Below are positions 1 through 8,913 of a stretch of 56,082 nucleotides of DNA, one piece after another. The notes beneath the pieces were generated by a model. The model was not told where the DNA came from. It was given only the letters and a program-made list of their open reading frames with translations, and did not search any database. Made by a program: the position numbers and the translations under genes. Each line of letters starts with the position of its first letter. Position 1 is the stretch's first letter. The stretch is from positions 1-56,082 of the forward strand of contig NZ_VFEU01000032.1 in assembly GCF_007858255.1 (NCBI RefSeq), read 5' to 3'. Source of the DNA: Pseudomonas rhodesiae (GTDB lineage Bacteria > Pseudomonadota > Gammaproteobacteria > Pseudomonadales > Pseudomonadaceae).

Positions 1-51
1 AATAGGAACGGCGTGTTGGCTGCATGACATACCCGCTTAAAAGGCTAGAAC

Positions 52-80
52 TGGTGCCCACTTAAATTAAGTGCACACCA
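52..80. repeat. Imperfect palindrome, 14-bp arms
   Basis: The arm TGGTGCCCACTTAA (52-65) faces TTAAGTGCACACCA (67-80) across a one-base centre, with 12 of 14 positions paired. The size and symmetry fit a dimeric repressor site or an RNA hairpin. It lies about 260 bp before the giant gene. Confidence 0.5.
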
Positions 81-316
81 TGTCCAAGCGTTGCGGGGTT
101 GGGTAGATGACTTGGCCGGACGCATACCGCTGAAAGGTGCCTGTGATCACAAGGGTGAAGCTGGGAAGCGTACGGTTTGGGGAGTGATGATTGTTTGTGA
201 GGCCTTTGCCCTATTGACGTCCACACACGCCGAAAATTACGCAGTAAACATCGAGAAATAAGACGTTAAGAGCAGTGCACTAAAGTTGGGAAGTTTTCCT
301 GTGTAGCAATGCCGCG

Positions 317-339
317 AGTGGATAGCTTACGTATCCACT
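317..339 (+). promoter_or_regulatory. Perfect hairpin directly upstream of the start codon of the giant gene
   Basis: AGTGGATA (317-324) and TATCCACT (332-339) form a perfect 8-bp inverted repeat with a 7-nt loop, ending 4 nt before the ATG at 344. No clear Shine-Dalgarno sequence precedes that ATG. The hairpin may control translation or be an operator. An AG-rich stretch (355-364) stands before an in-frame TTG at 371, so translation may instead start there, with the hairpin in the leader. Confidence 0.5.
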
Positions 340-343
340 TCTT

Positions 344-3300
344 ATGGATAATTTAAGAGGGAGAAAGAAATTGCCTAGGATTGACTACGAAAAATTGCTT
401 CAAAACGTTTCTATTGAAGATATAGCCAATCGTCTAGGTATGACTCTCAAGAAAACGGCTGTTAATCAATTTAAAGCCCTCTGCCCTTTTCATGATGATA
501 AAACGCCTTCTCTGCTAATCGACGCTAGGCGGGATAAAGGAAGGCAGCATTTTTATTGTTTTTCGTGTGGTGCAAATGGCGACTGTATTGATCTAGTTAA
601 GGAACAGCTGAACGTTGGCTTCAAACAAGCGGTCGAGTGGCTAGACCCTAGTGCGTCGGTTGTACGTACTGGTGGGAGAAGTAAAGTCACTGAGAAAAAT
701 AGTGTAGCTCCTAAAGTCGATCTTTCAGCGCTCCAATTTGGATATAATTTATACAAAAAGGGATCGGATCAGGCTGCACTTGATGCTTGGATAAAAGAAC
801 GTCGCCTCGATGCTGCAGTTATAAAGCGTGCCGGGTTTATTTACGCATCGCGAAACTTCCTATCTCGAACGCTTGATGCAGAAAAAAATAGATCTGTTAA
901 ACGTGAATATGCTGGGGATTTAGAGGACGCGTTTCTTATCCGAAAGTTGATTCCGGGAGTAACAGCCGAAATGCATTTGCCGTTCAACTCCGGCAGTGAA
1001 TCAACAAATAGGTATAGTGACTTTTTTATCGCTGATCGAGTAATATTTCCGATTCATGATGAAAAAGGTCAGTTGCTAGGTTTGGCAGGTCGGGTTTCGG
1101 GAGTTTCTTCTGAATCAACAGTACCAAAGTACCAATTTACGCGTGAGTTTCCTAAGTCAACCGTTTTATATAGAGCAGATTTTGCATTCAAACTTGTGAG
1201 AAGTGAGGCGAAGAAAGGTAATAAAAAGCTCGTAATCTATTTGTGTGAGGGATTTCTTGATGCGCTTCGCTTTGAAAGCCTTGGGTTTCCCGCAGTTGCG
1301 ATTATGGGGAGCTCAATTAGCGAAGCCCAGGTTGGACTACTTCAATCCTTAAGCCATTCGTTGCCAAAAACTGCGAGTTTAACAGTCGTAGTTAGTTTTG
1401 ATAGAGATGAGGCTGGATTGCGAGGCGCAGCAGATGCTTGCCTGAAACTTCTGAATGCCCCTGTTGAGTGTGCCTTCTTATGGCCGACAGATCTGCAGCT
1501 TACTGAGATTGGCGTTAGCATCGGAGATAGAAAAGACCCAAACGACTATCTGGAGCTTAGAGCAGTTGAGTCGATAGTAACATTTCTACAGAATGCAACA
1601 TATCCTCCCCAACTTTCCATTCTTGCAAATTCCTTTAGTGTCACTGCTGAGGACGTGTTAGTTGCAAGTGTGTGGGCTTCCGCCCCACGAACTCGTAGGT
1701 TTAGAGCTTTCAGCCAGGCGCTTAATCTGATCGAAAAGTCCATTGGGGCAGACGCCAGAGAGTTTCTGCAGAGATCTCTTTTAGAAAATGACTCATCAGT
1801 TCGGATTCCCGCGTTTACAGAGTGGCTGAGCTTCATAAGTGAGTCTGCTTCTGAAATTTATAAGTCTTACTCTGAAGATTTCCTTAACGACTCAGGTGCA
1901 CGTCTTAATCACTCTCGCATACTTGCATATATGGGGTCTAGACGGGGTGAACTTCCGTGTGATGAGCCTCGATGGGAACGATTAGATATTGCCGCAACCG
2001 CGTTTAACACGTTGTTAATCGATCGTTTGAAAAGCGCTACAACTAGCGGTCCTATCGGTCCTTACAATGCGGTTTGGGTGCCTAGGTCTTTTGGTGGGGC
2101 AGAATATAGATTAAAAATTATGCCTCTCCCTGAGGACTTGATAATTCAACAATATGTGTTGAATGAAATTCTCACTGAGCGTTGGGATCATGAAGGTTTC
2201 ACGGATACTCCGTTTAGCATGAGAATACCTGCTGTTCGCTACTATCGAGAAGGCCGCAGGACAATTACCACTGGCTTCGATGTTAAAGGCGGTGGAGACG
2301 GCGAGGCATTAACGTCACAAACCCTAAGTTTTGCTTATCAGATCGACATGGATGTTCTTGAGGGACGTCAGCCCGCCACCGACCAAGGTATGTATCGACC
2401 ATATGCCGAGTGCTGGCGCGATTTTATGGCATCCTTGACCAAGCAAGCTACAGAAATTGGATATGTTTACTCTATAAGATTAGATGTAAAACGATACTAC
2501 GATCGTCTTCGGCGATATGTCGTTCGCGACCGATTGTTAGCACCGCTTCAATCAGCAATAGCCTCAGTCTCTGATAATACTCCAGATTTCGCAAAGCTAA
2601 TTAATTTTGATATGCCAGAACCAACTGCTGCTTCCAAAGCAGCATTTGTTCTTGATAGGCTTGATGAACATCTATTTGGTGTAAATTACACAAGGCCCGA
2701 TACAGGTGTTTTGGAAGAAACCGATCCTTTAATGGGTATTCCGCAGGGGCCTGTACTATCGGCCTGGATTGGTTCAGTAGCTTTATTTCCTGTCGATGAG
2801 GAAGCATTTCGCTTCATGTCATCTGTTAATACTGACTCTACTCGTGTAGGTTATGCTAGATATGTAGATGATATCGTACTTCTCGCAGGTGATCCGGAGA
2901 CGCTGGCTAACTTAAGGGAGGCTGTAGATCGATGTGCTCGTAAACTTGAACTCACGCTCCTTGCAAAGGCTGAAGAGATTCCTGCGATGAGCGCTGAGGA
3001 CTTCGCATCTTATATTAATGAAGGTAGGGCTTTAGCTGCCTACGGACCAGCATGGGAGCCGCCTTTAGTCGGTGACGGTGAGTCGGGCTGGGATTTTTGG
3101 TCGGCCGCCCCGGCTACTGATCGTCAGTCAGCACTGCACTTACTTCATAACGTAGAACTGTACAAAGCTTCTAAGTCAACGCTGATTCAAACTGTCAAAA
3201 CAGCGTTTCAGGCATCGGATCTTCGTGCGTCTGAACTTCCTAAAGCTTCAAGATTAATCTGGTACTCAATTGCTGTAGAGCACCTTGATACGAGCGTTAG

Positions 3301-6300
3301 GGCTCCTGATGTTCTATCGCAGTATTTAGATACTTGGGATAGTTGTGTTTACGATGCAGCTTGGAGCCTTCGACCTGAGAGTAATGAATGGGAATCACCT
3401 GTATTATTTTCTTTGGAAGGTTTGGAGCATTTAATTGATAAGCAAGCGCGCGATGTTGCTGAGCTTTCCGCTGAAGAGAATGCTTTAAGAAGATGCCGTA
3501 TTGCGTGGCTTGCTGATTTAGTTTTAACTAAGGACTTTGAAGTTTATGTTTTTAATTCAACCCCAGGCCCTCAGCATCAACTGGATGTGCGATTGGAACT
3601 CGTCCGTTGGAAAGCTGCCCGGCTTTTGGGTAAGCATAAGCGCTCGGAAGCTCATTTGCATGTTGAGCGTTCTAAGTTAGTACAAGTCTGGCAGCCATTT
3701 GAGTGGATGCACGAAGCTGTTGCATTGCTCTCAGATGCGGCACAATCAGAAGAAGATCCACTGATTCCTTTTGTTGCTTCGACTGAAGATCATTTGCGTA
3801 AGGGCACAATTTCAGGTTTCTCTGCCGATGTGTTTATTGCGATGCTACCGGGAAGCGTTATGCATTCTAGGCTTCTGAACAATGCAAGTCAGTCGTCGGC
3901 AATAAATATTGCTTTGCAAACTATTGTTAGTATTGTTCCGAAAGAGAGACTCCCAATATGTTTAAGTCGACGTAATCATCTCATATGGAGCGATACGTCC
4001 GCTAGTTTAGTGAATCGACTCATACTTCCGCCCCTGCCTGGTATTAAAACTGATCGTCTTTTGTCATGCCTAGGAAGTCAAGCGGGCGAAGATGGAACGG
4101 TATTAGTGAATGCAATTGAGGCTCTCGACTTTTCCTCCGTAGATACCAACCCTGCTTTCATCGGCGCCGATAATGCTGGTGTTGTTCAACTAATGAGCAC
4201 TGAATGGACGCCTCTGCCACTAGTGGGTTCGCTTTCTAGATTAAAAAGCGACTTGGCGGATGAGAATTATATTAGTTTGCGCGAACGTGTTTTGCCAGTC
4301 AATATCAGTGTGACAACAGAGACCTTGAAGCTTGCTGCAAAGTTATTTAGGTCCGTTGCACAAGTAGTGGTTTCCTATGCTGAGAATAACGAAGGTAAAG
4401 AGCTGGTTCCCGCATGGCCATACATTGCAACTGATCTAAATAAGCAAATGTATTACCTGGTCGCAGAGGGCGTATCGCGCGATGAACTTGGTAACAGAGC
4501 ATTTGTGCGTGATGGTGGAAGAGCTTTGCGTACGGCTGAAGTTCCTATCTACGAAGCCAGTCTGTGGAGAGTTGGCGTTGCTATTTCAGATTATTTAGGA
4601 CTTTACGATGACGTCTCCAAGTTTGGCGATGCGGAGTCCGACGTGACGCTCGACACTGTGGCATTAGCGAGCCCAGCTCGATACGTCCTTCGTGCGCAAC
4701 TTCGGAAGCTTAGAGGCGCGTATGCTGACTCACAAATAAGTAAACGACGAGGTGATGATGGGGTGTTGCCAGCTACTGTAAGTCGCTCGCTTCGTTTGTT
4801 AGAAACGTTTCCAGAGCAAGTAGAGGGTTCTCTCGATCCTATTCTCTATGTTCTTGCAGCTGAGGCAGAGTCTGCAGGCATGTACTTGGCATTTCGCGAA
4901 AGCTGGAAATGCAGTGACGTCGCATCATTCTTAGCGTCGTTAGCAAACAAAGTACTAAGCCGTTTGCCTCTATCGGTTAGTCAAGTGCTTGCAACAAGTG
5001 ATGAGGCAGGTTCTGGCATAAGGCGTGACCTTTTTGGTCTACTCTGTTTTGCCAAACGATTATTTTCTGTTTCTACCGAATCTCCGGTTACTGAAATTCC
5101 TTCATGGAAGGCGCTGCGTGCGGGTGTTGTGAGCGCAGGTGTTACTGTCGCTTTTGAAGGGATCATCGCTTCATTACGAAGCCATGGGGCATTCGAACGA
5201 TATGAGAGTTTTGATTTTCCAGATGCTTGGGAAATACCTTCTGCCCTGACACATGTTTTGGAGGAAAAAATACCTTCTGGCAATACGTTTCAATCAAACG
5301 GCAGAGTTTTATTGACCGAGCAGTGTCGTAGGCTAGTTCAGCACATTGGTCATCGAATGGCTCAAGATAATTTGGAGCGGTTATCTGAGTCACTATATGA
5401 GCAACTAAAAACTACTGCTAAAGCGCTAGCTTCAATTGACTATCATGATGACGAGGCGGAGTCGCTTCTGGAGTGGCCGTTTGAAGTGCTGAGTGACCAT
5501 TGCCTGGAATTGCTCAGTCTGGAGTTATTAGAGTCAGTCATTTTGCTAATTAAAAATTTAGACGAAGAGCTCGGTTTTGAGTCTATAGTAGTTATTGAAA
5601 AGTCTTATGGCTACAATCCTCAGACTAAGCGCTTTACCGACTCAAGAAATGGCGTTAGGGATGTTACTCCGTGGATGATTTCTCAATTCCCTAAGTTCTC
5701 TAAACACATCGAAGAAATAACTCAAGATGGCCGCTTTCTACGAGTTTGGTCGGAAGTTTTTGATCGAGAGAGCGGTAGGCTCTTATCGGTCTCTGCGCTT
5801 GGTGAACCATTTGCTTCAATAGCCATTATTAAACCGAATGTTGAACCCCCTCTTCAGGTCGAGGTGATAGAGGAATTAGATGGGAGTAGTTCCACATCAA
5901 ACTTAAATAAAAGTGATGTTGGAGTTGTTGAGTATGTAGTAGTTGAGCCCATCATTAGTGACTCGTCATCTGATTTTTCATCGCCGCAAACATCTTCTTC
6001 GAATTCTGATGGTCTTGGCGGTGAGGAAGTTGTAGTAGATGGATTGATTGAAGGTTTAGCCTCAGATTTAAAACCTGATCCTGCGGACAATGCGAATGCT
6101 CCCTTGGAGAATTTGATACCGCAAGAATTAGGCCGTGATGCTAGTGCTTTCAGAAAGCAGCAAGCAGAGCAGTGGACTCGGCGTGGTGAAGCATGTAAGC
6201 CCAGCGGCTTAGTTCGTATCGCTTTACTTCAAGCTGACTTTGATCTGACGTATCAGCATCCTTTTGTCGAGACTTGCCCTACTCATTGGCCTTTTAACTC

Positions 6301-7900
6301 AAAGGTAAATGAGGCCATTTCTCTGAGTTTGAAAGCCAGTCCTGATTCAAAATATGGAAAATTGCTGAGGGCCGCGGAAAGACATGACACTGCGTACAAG
6401 TGGACAAAATTAGAGACTCTTCCTAGTTGGTCGGAACATCGTCGCCGCTCGATTCTTAAACGCGTTATTGATACGTGTCAAAACTTTGGGGTCGACTTGC
6501 TTGTTCTTCCTGAGTACTCGGTAAGGCGTGAGACAGTGGATTGGCTTAAAACATATATTATTAATAAGGGTGTTTCGGTCTTGGCTGGGACGTACATGAA
6601 TATATGCAGCAGGGAGGATGAGAGTCATTTGTCGGCACCCCTCACTTTACTTTGGCCTTTACCCAAGTCAACCTCGAAAGTCTTTCTTGCGTCGCTAAAG
6701 AAGAGGAAGTTAGGGGGGAATAAAGATTACGATGCTTTGGAGCGTGGACATGTTCTCGAGTTTTCCAGGAATAAAAAATATCGTTCGGTTGCGCTAGAAG
6801 AATTTTTCCGTCCGTCTGCATTAACTTTAAAGCCTCTATTTAATCCAGGAGAACTAGCAGGTAAGCTAGAAAGTGTTGTAGGTTTCGAGCCTTCAGCTGA
6901 TGTTATTACTCATCTTTTGACGGAGGCGAAGCTCCCTCTAAAGTATCTATTGGAATTAATATGTTCTGAGGCTTTCTTAGTATCTAGCCCTGCTAATTAT
7001 ATCCAAATGACGGAGGATCTTAAGGCAATGTGGCGTCGGTTTGGACGGCCAGCCGAAATTGATGAGGTTTTTAATGATCTTAAAGCCCTATCTGGAAAAC
7101 TTTCCATAACTGGTAATGGGGCGGAGGCCCGAAGATCAATTCTTGCCGTACCTGCTGCTACATCGCGCTCAGCAGACTATTGGTTCGCGGGACAGTCCGG
7201 GTTCTTGGCGGCAGGTACCACGACAGTATTTTGTAATAGCATAGATGGTAAAACGCTTGTTGGTGGCAGCTGTTTTATAGGGCAGGGAAGTTGGAAGTCT
7301 GAAGAGACTACTATGGGTTATCTTTCCAAAGTAACCCCTTATCACGGCTGGTCCAAAGGAATTTATTACAATAATAGAAATGACGCTTTAAGCAAAAGTG
7401 ATCAGGCGTTGGTAATCGCTGACGTGGATCCACATAATATGCTAGAGGGTAAACCTCGCGCTCAAACAATGCCGTCACCACTTCAACTCGTGTCTTATTT
7501 GCCTTTAATCGAATCTATTGATTGGGAGCGTACGCAATCAAATTTGCTTAATCTGCTTTCGATCTCACTGCCGAAAGACGTATTTACCTCGAAGGAGAAA
7601 ATAAAAAACCGGCCGCAAGACGAGCATGAATTTTGGCAGACTGTCGCGAAATCCAAAGAGACGCTTGATGAGACAAATCTTGGTGAGTTGTGGCGGAAAT
7701 TTCCCGATGCCGGCCCGCTACTGTCTCGCGCGAGTGCCCATCGTAATAATAGTGATATGCAACCGAACGCACCGAGGGGTGCACTTGGACTACTTGCCGC
7801 GCCAGCTTTTTACGACTGGATTGATGTGAGTTTAACTTTGACTGAGCACCAAGAACTCCCATCAATTGCTGTTCACCCATGGAAGACTCCCGAAGATTGA
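344..7900 (+). CDS. Giant DnaG-like primase / reverse transcriptase / nitrilase fusion, likely anti-phage defence protein
   Basis: A 2518-residue multidomain protein. The N-terminus is a CHC2 zinc finger (C47, H50, C72, C75), followed by a DnaG-type Toprim_N segment (around 228-285, with DRVIFPIHD) and a Toprim domain (E302, D353, D355 in FDRDEAG). A reverse transcriptase follows: motif A aspartate D714, GIPQGP at 798-803, YVDD with D842/D843. About 1000 residues without a recognised motif come next, probably helical repeats as in UG/Abi RTs, then an acidic Ser-rich linker (about 1845-1945). The C-terminal domain has a nitrilase fold signature: E2057 in VLPEYS, a lysine cluster 2119-2122, C2207 in LICSEAF. 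RT-nitrilase proteins are known defence RTs (DRT type 1); the fused full primase core is the unusual part. The gene is AT-rich, alone on its strand, and looks like acquired cargo. Start uncertain: ATG 344 or TTG 371. Confidence 0.93.
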   Translation: MDNLRGRKKLPRIDYEKLLQNVSIEDIANRLGMTLKKTAVNQFKALCPFHDDKTPSLLIDARRDKGRQHFYCFSCGANGDCIDLVKEQLNVGFKQAVEWLDPSASVVRTGGRSKVTEKNSVAPKVDLSALQFGYNLYKKGSDQAALDAWIKERRLDAAVIKRAGFIYASRNFLSRTLDAEKNRSVKREYAGDLEDAFLIRKLIPGVTAEMHLPFNSGSESTNRYSDFFIADRVIFPIHDEKGQLLGLAGRVSGVSSESTVPKYQFTREFPKSTVLYRADFAFKLVRSEAKKGNKKLVIYLCEGFLDALRFESLGFPAVAIMGSSISEAQVGLLQSLSHSLPKTASLTVVVSFDRDEAGLRGAADACLKLLNAPVECAFLWPTDLQLTEIGVSIGDRKDPNDYLELRAVESIVTFLQNATYPPQLSILANSFSVTAEDVLVASVWASAPRTRRFRAFSQALNLIEKSIGADAREFLQRSLLENDSSVRIPAFTEWLSFISESASEIYKSYSEDFLNDSGARLNHSRILAYMGSRRGELPCDEPRWERLDIAATAFNTLLIDRLKSATTSGPIGPYNAVWVPRSFGGAEYRLKIMPLPEDLIIQQYVLNEILTERWDHEGFTDTPFSMRIPAVRYYREGRRTITTGFDVKGGGDGEALTSQTLSFAYQIDMDVLEGRQPATDQGMYRPYAECWRDFMASLTKQATEIGYVYSIRLDVKRYYDRLRRYVVRDRLLAPLQSAIASVSDNTPDFAKLINFDMPEPTAASKAAFVLDRLDEHLFGVNYTRPDTGVLEETDPLMGIPQGPVLSAWIGSVALFPVDEEAFRFMSSVNTDSTRVGYARYVDDIVLLAGDPETLANLREAVDRCARKLELTLLAKAEEIPAMSAEDFASYINEGRALAAYGPAWEPPLVGDGESGWDFWSAAPATDRQSALHLLHNVELYKASKSTLIQTVKTAFQASDLRASELPKASRLIWYSIAVEHLDTSVRAPDVLSQYLDTWDSCVYDAAWSLRPESNEWESPVLFSLEGLEHLIDKQARDVAELSAEENALRRCRIAWLADLVLTKDFEVYVFNSTPGPQHQLDVRLELVRWKAARLLGKHKRSEAHLHVERSKLVQVWQPFEWMHEAVALLSDAAQSEEDPLIPFVASTEDHLRKGTISGFSADVFIAMLPGSVMHSRLLNNASQSSAINIALQTIVSIVPKERLPICLSRRNHLIWSDTSASLVNRLILPPLPGIKTDRLLSCLGSQAGEDGTVLVNAIEALDFSSVDTNPAFIGADNAGVVQLMSTEWTPLPLVGSLSRLKSDLADENYISLRERVLPVNISVTTETLKLAAKLFRSVAQVVVSYAENNEGKELVPAWPYIATDLNKQMYYLVAEGVSRDELGNRAFVRDGGRALRTAEVPIYEASLWRVGVAISDYLGLYDDVSKFGDAESDVTLDTVALASPARYVLRAQLRKLRGAYADSQISKRRGDDGVLPATVSRSLRLLETFPEQVEGSLDPILYVLAAEAESAGMYLAFRESWKCSDVASFLASLANKVLSRLPLSVSQVLATSDEAGSGIRRDLFGLLCFAKRLFSVSTESPVTEIPSWKALRAGVVSAGVTVAFEGIIASLRSHGAFERYESFDFPDAWEIPSALTHVLEEKIPSGNTFQSNGRVLLTEQCRRLVQHIGHRMAQDNLERLSESLYEQLKTTAKALASIDYHDDEAESLLEWPFEVLSDHCLELLSLELLESVILLIKNLDEELGFESIVVIEKSYGYNPQTKRFTDSRNGVRDVTPWMISQFPKFSKHIEEITQDGRFLRVWSEVFDRESGRLLSVSALGEPFASIAIIKPNVEPPLQVEVIEELDGSSSTSNLNKSDVGVVEYVVVEPIISDSSSDFSSPQTSSSNSDGLGGEEVVVDGLIEGLASDLKPDPADNANAPLENLIPQELGRDASAFRKQQAEQWTRRGEACKPSGLVRIALLQADFDLTYQHPFVETCPTHWPFNSKVNEAISLSLKASPDSKYGKLLRAAERHDTAYKWTKLETLPSWSEHRRRSILKRVIDTCQNFGVDLLVLPEYSVRRETVDWLKTYIINKGVSVLAGTYMNICSREDESHLSAPLTLLWPLPKSTSKVFLASLKKRKLGGNKDYDALERGHVLEFSRNKKYRSVALEEFFRPSALTLKPLFNPGELAGKLESVVGFEPSADVITHLLTEAKLPLKYLLELICSEAFLVSSPANYIQMTEDLKAMWRRFGRPAEIDEVFNDLKALSGKLSITGNGAEARRSILAVPAATSRSADYWFAGQSGFLAAGTTTVFCNSIDGKTLVGGSCFIGQGSWKSEETTMGYLSKVTPYHGWSKGIYYNNRNDALSKSDQALVIADVDPHNMLEGKPRAQTMPSPLQLVSYLPLIESIDWERTQSNLLNLLSISLPKDVFTSKEKIKNRPQDEHEFWQTVAKSKETLDETNLGELWRKFPDAGPLLSRASAHRNNSDMQPNAPRGALGLLAAPAFYDWIDVSLTLTEHQELPSIAVHPWKTPED

Positions 7901-7934
7901 GTGTCTTTAATTAGGTCTCGCAATTGAAAGAGAT

Positions 7935-7960
7935 AAACAGCCCGCGAATGCGGGCTGTTT
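7935..7960. terminator. Bidirectional rho-independent terminator
   Basis: Perfect 11-bp stem AAACAGCCCGC / GCGGGCTGTTT with a GAAT loop, lying between two converging genes. The A and T ends of the stem let it work in both directions. Confidence 0.85.
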
Positions 7961-7965
7961 CAGGG

Positions 7966-8823
7966 TCAAGCGGCGAGTAGTTGTTCCAAGGAGATATTGC
8001 GAGCCGCCGCTGCGAAATCGGAGCGTTCAAGTCTCGAATGGAAGGGGCCGAAGCGAGGCACCTCAAGCCCAGACAGTCCTTCCCCCATTCCGCCTTTTTG
8101 GTAGCTGACGGCAAGTAACCGTGCGCCTACAGCGAGCAGTTGTTCGGTCACCGCGTTCCACTCCTCATCCAATGCAAATCCAACCGCGCTCAATGCGGCT
8201 GTCTTGGCTTCATCTCCACGTTGGCGGGCATTCGTGATTTGAGCTTCAAGGGTATCAAGCTCGACTTGGAGAGCACCGAGGATCAGGTCTTGCCTTCTGA
8301 CCTGCTCGTCTGTTGTTGCCAGTTGTTTAGCCGCCTTTTGCATTTCGCCGCTTGCTGATTTTTCCCCTTCGGCATCACCGCTTGCGAGGCATTTGGCGTA
8401 GGACGTTGCAGCGTCGCGCTCGGCTTGTTGCGCCTTTTCCAGGGCTTGATCGGCTTCTGATTGAATTGTCTGAAATCGCTCGCTCAGGTGCGATTTTTTC
8501 CGTTCCAGCGCTTCGACCTCAGCGATTGCATCGGTCATCGCTTGAATAGCGTCAGCTTTGATCTGACCAATTTTTTCCAGCCTCTCCAGGTGTTGAAGCT
8601 TGCGATCAATTGATGCCAGCTCACCAGGAATCGCATCTATGCGGGCTTTGACGCTTGATAATTTTTCCATAGCCTCGCGGCTTTCAGGGCTTCCAATTAC
8701 GTTGCCATTCGCACTGAATCCGCTGGGTGCATTGCGCCACTCGGCCTCCAGTTGTGGCAAGCCTTCTTCCAATGTTTCCAGTTCTTGAATCAAGGCCGCT
8801 TGTTGCTGTTTTAGCTGGTTCAT
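7966..8823 (-). CDS. Coiled-coil protein of unknown function
   Basis: 285 residues, almost wholly charged heptad-like helix: long Glu/Lys/Gln/Ala stretches from residue 1 to about 215, with a short less regular tail (VPRFGPFHSR region) near the C-terminus. No enzyme motif, signal peptide or membrane segment is seen. The ATG has an AGGA ribosome site about 7 nt upstream. It is the last gene of the minus-strand replication operon, 90 bp after the primase-helicase gene, and ends at the shared terminator. Its place suggests a role in element replication, partitioning or helper interaction, but this is only inference; I do not recognise the family. Confidence 0.75.
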   Translation of the reverse strand: MNQLKQQQAALIQELETLEEGLPQLEAEWRNAPSGFSANGNVIGSPESREAMEKLSSVKARIDAIPGELASIDRKLQHLERLEKIGQIKADAIQAMTDAIAEVEALERKKSHLSERFQTIQSEADQALEKAQQAERDAATSYAKCLASGDAEGEKSASGEMQKAAKQLATTDEQVRRQDLILGALQVELDTLEAQITNARQRGDEAKTAALSAVGFALDEEWNAVTEQLLAVGARLLAVSYQKGGMGEGLSGLEVPRFGPFHSRLERSDFAAAARNISLEQLLAA

Positions 8824-8913
8824 GTTGAGTTCCTAAATGCGAGGGGTTGATTGATTTTTTCCGCTGGCGGGCCAGGCCAAGGTGAGCCTGCATTCCTCGT
8901 GGCGGGACCGTTG

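Larger units (their letters stand above)
1..343. other. Non-coding region upstream of the primase-RT-nitrilase gene
   Basis: No gene is recognisable here. One frame is open on the plus strand from about 49 to 261, but it has no good start codon or ribosome site and no recognisable product. The region holds an imperfect palindrome (52-80) and a perfect 8-bp hairpin just before the start codon of the giant gene. It could hold the promoter, an operator, or a non-coding RNA partner for the reverse transcriptase, as some defence RTs have; the sequence alone does not decide. Confidence 0.5.

Noticed and set aside
51..57. CTGGTGC matching the first bases at the tRNA-Arg 3' end (16101-16107), possible left attachment site
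   Set aside because: Only 7 nt match and the next bases differ; expected by chance. A real copy should extend into the T arm.
49..261. Open frame of about 70 codons before the giant gene
   Set aside because: No usable start codon or ribosome site for the long form and no recognisable product.
7966..8823. Coiled-coil protein as the partner of the RT system
   Set aside because: It is on the other strand, beyond a terminator, and belongs to the primase operon; no evidence ties it to the giant gene.
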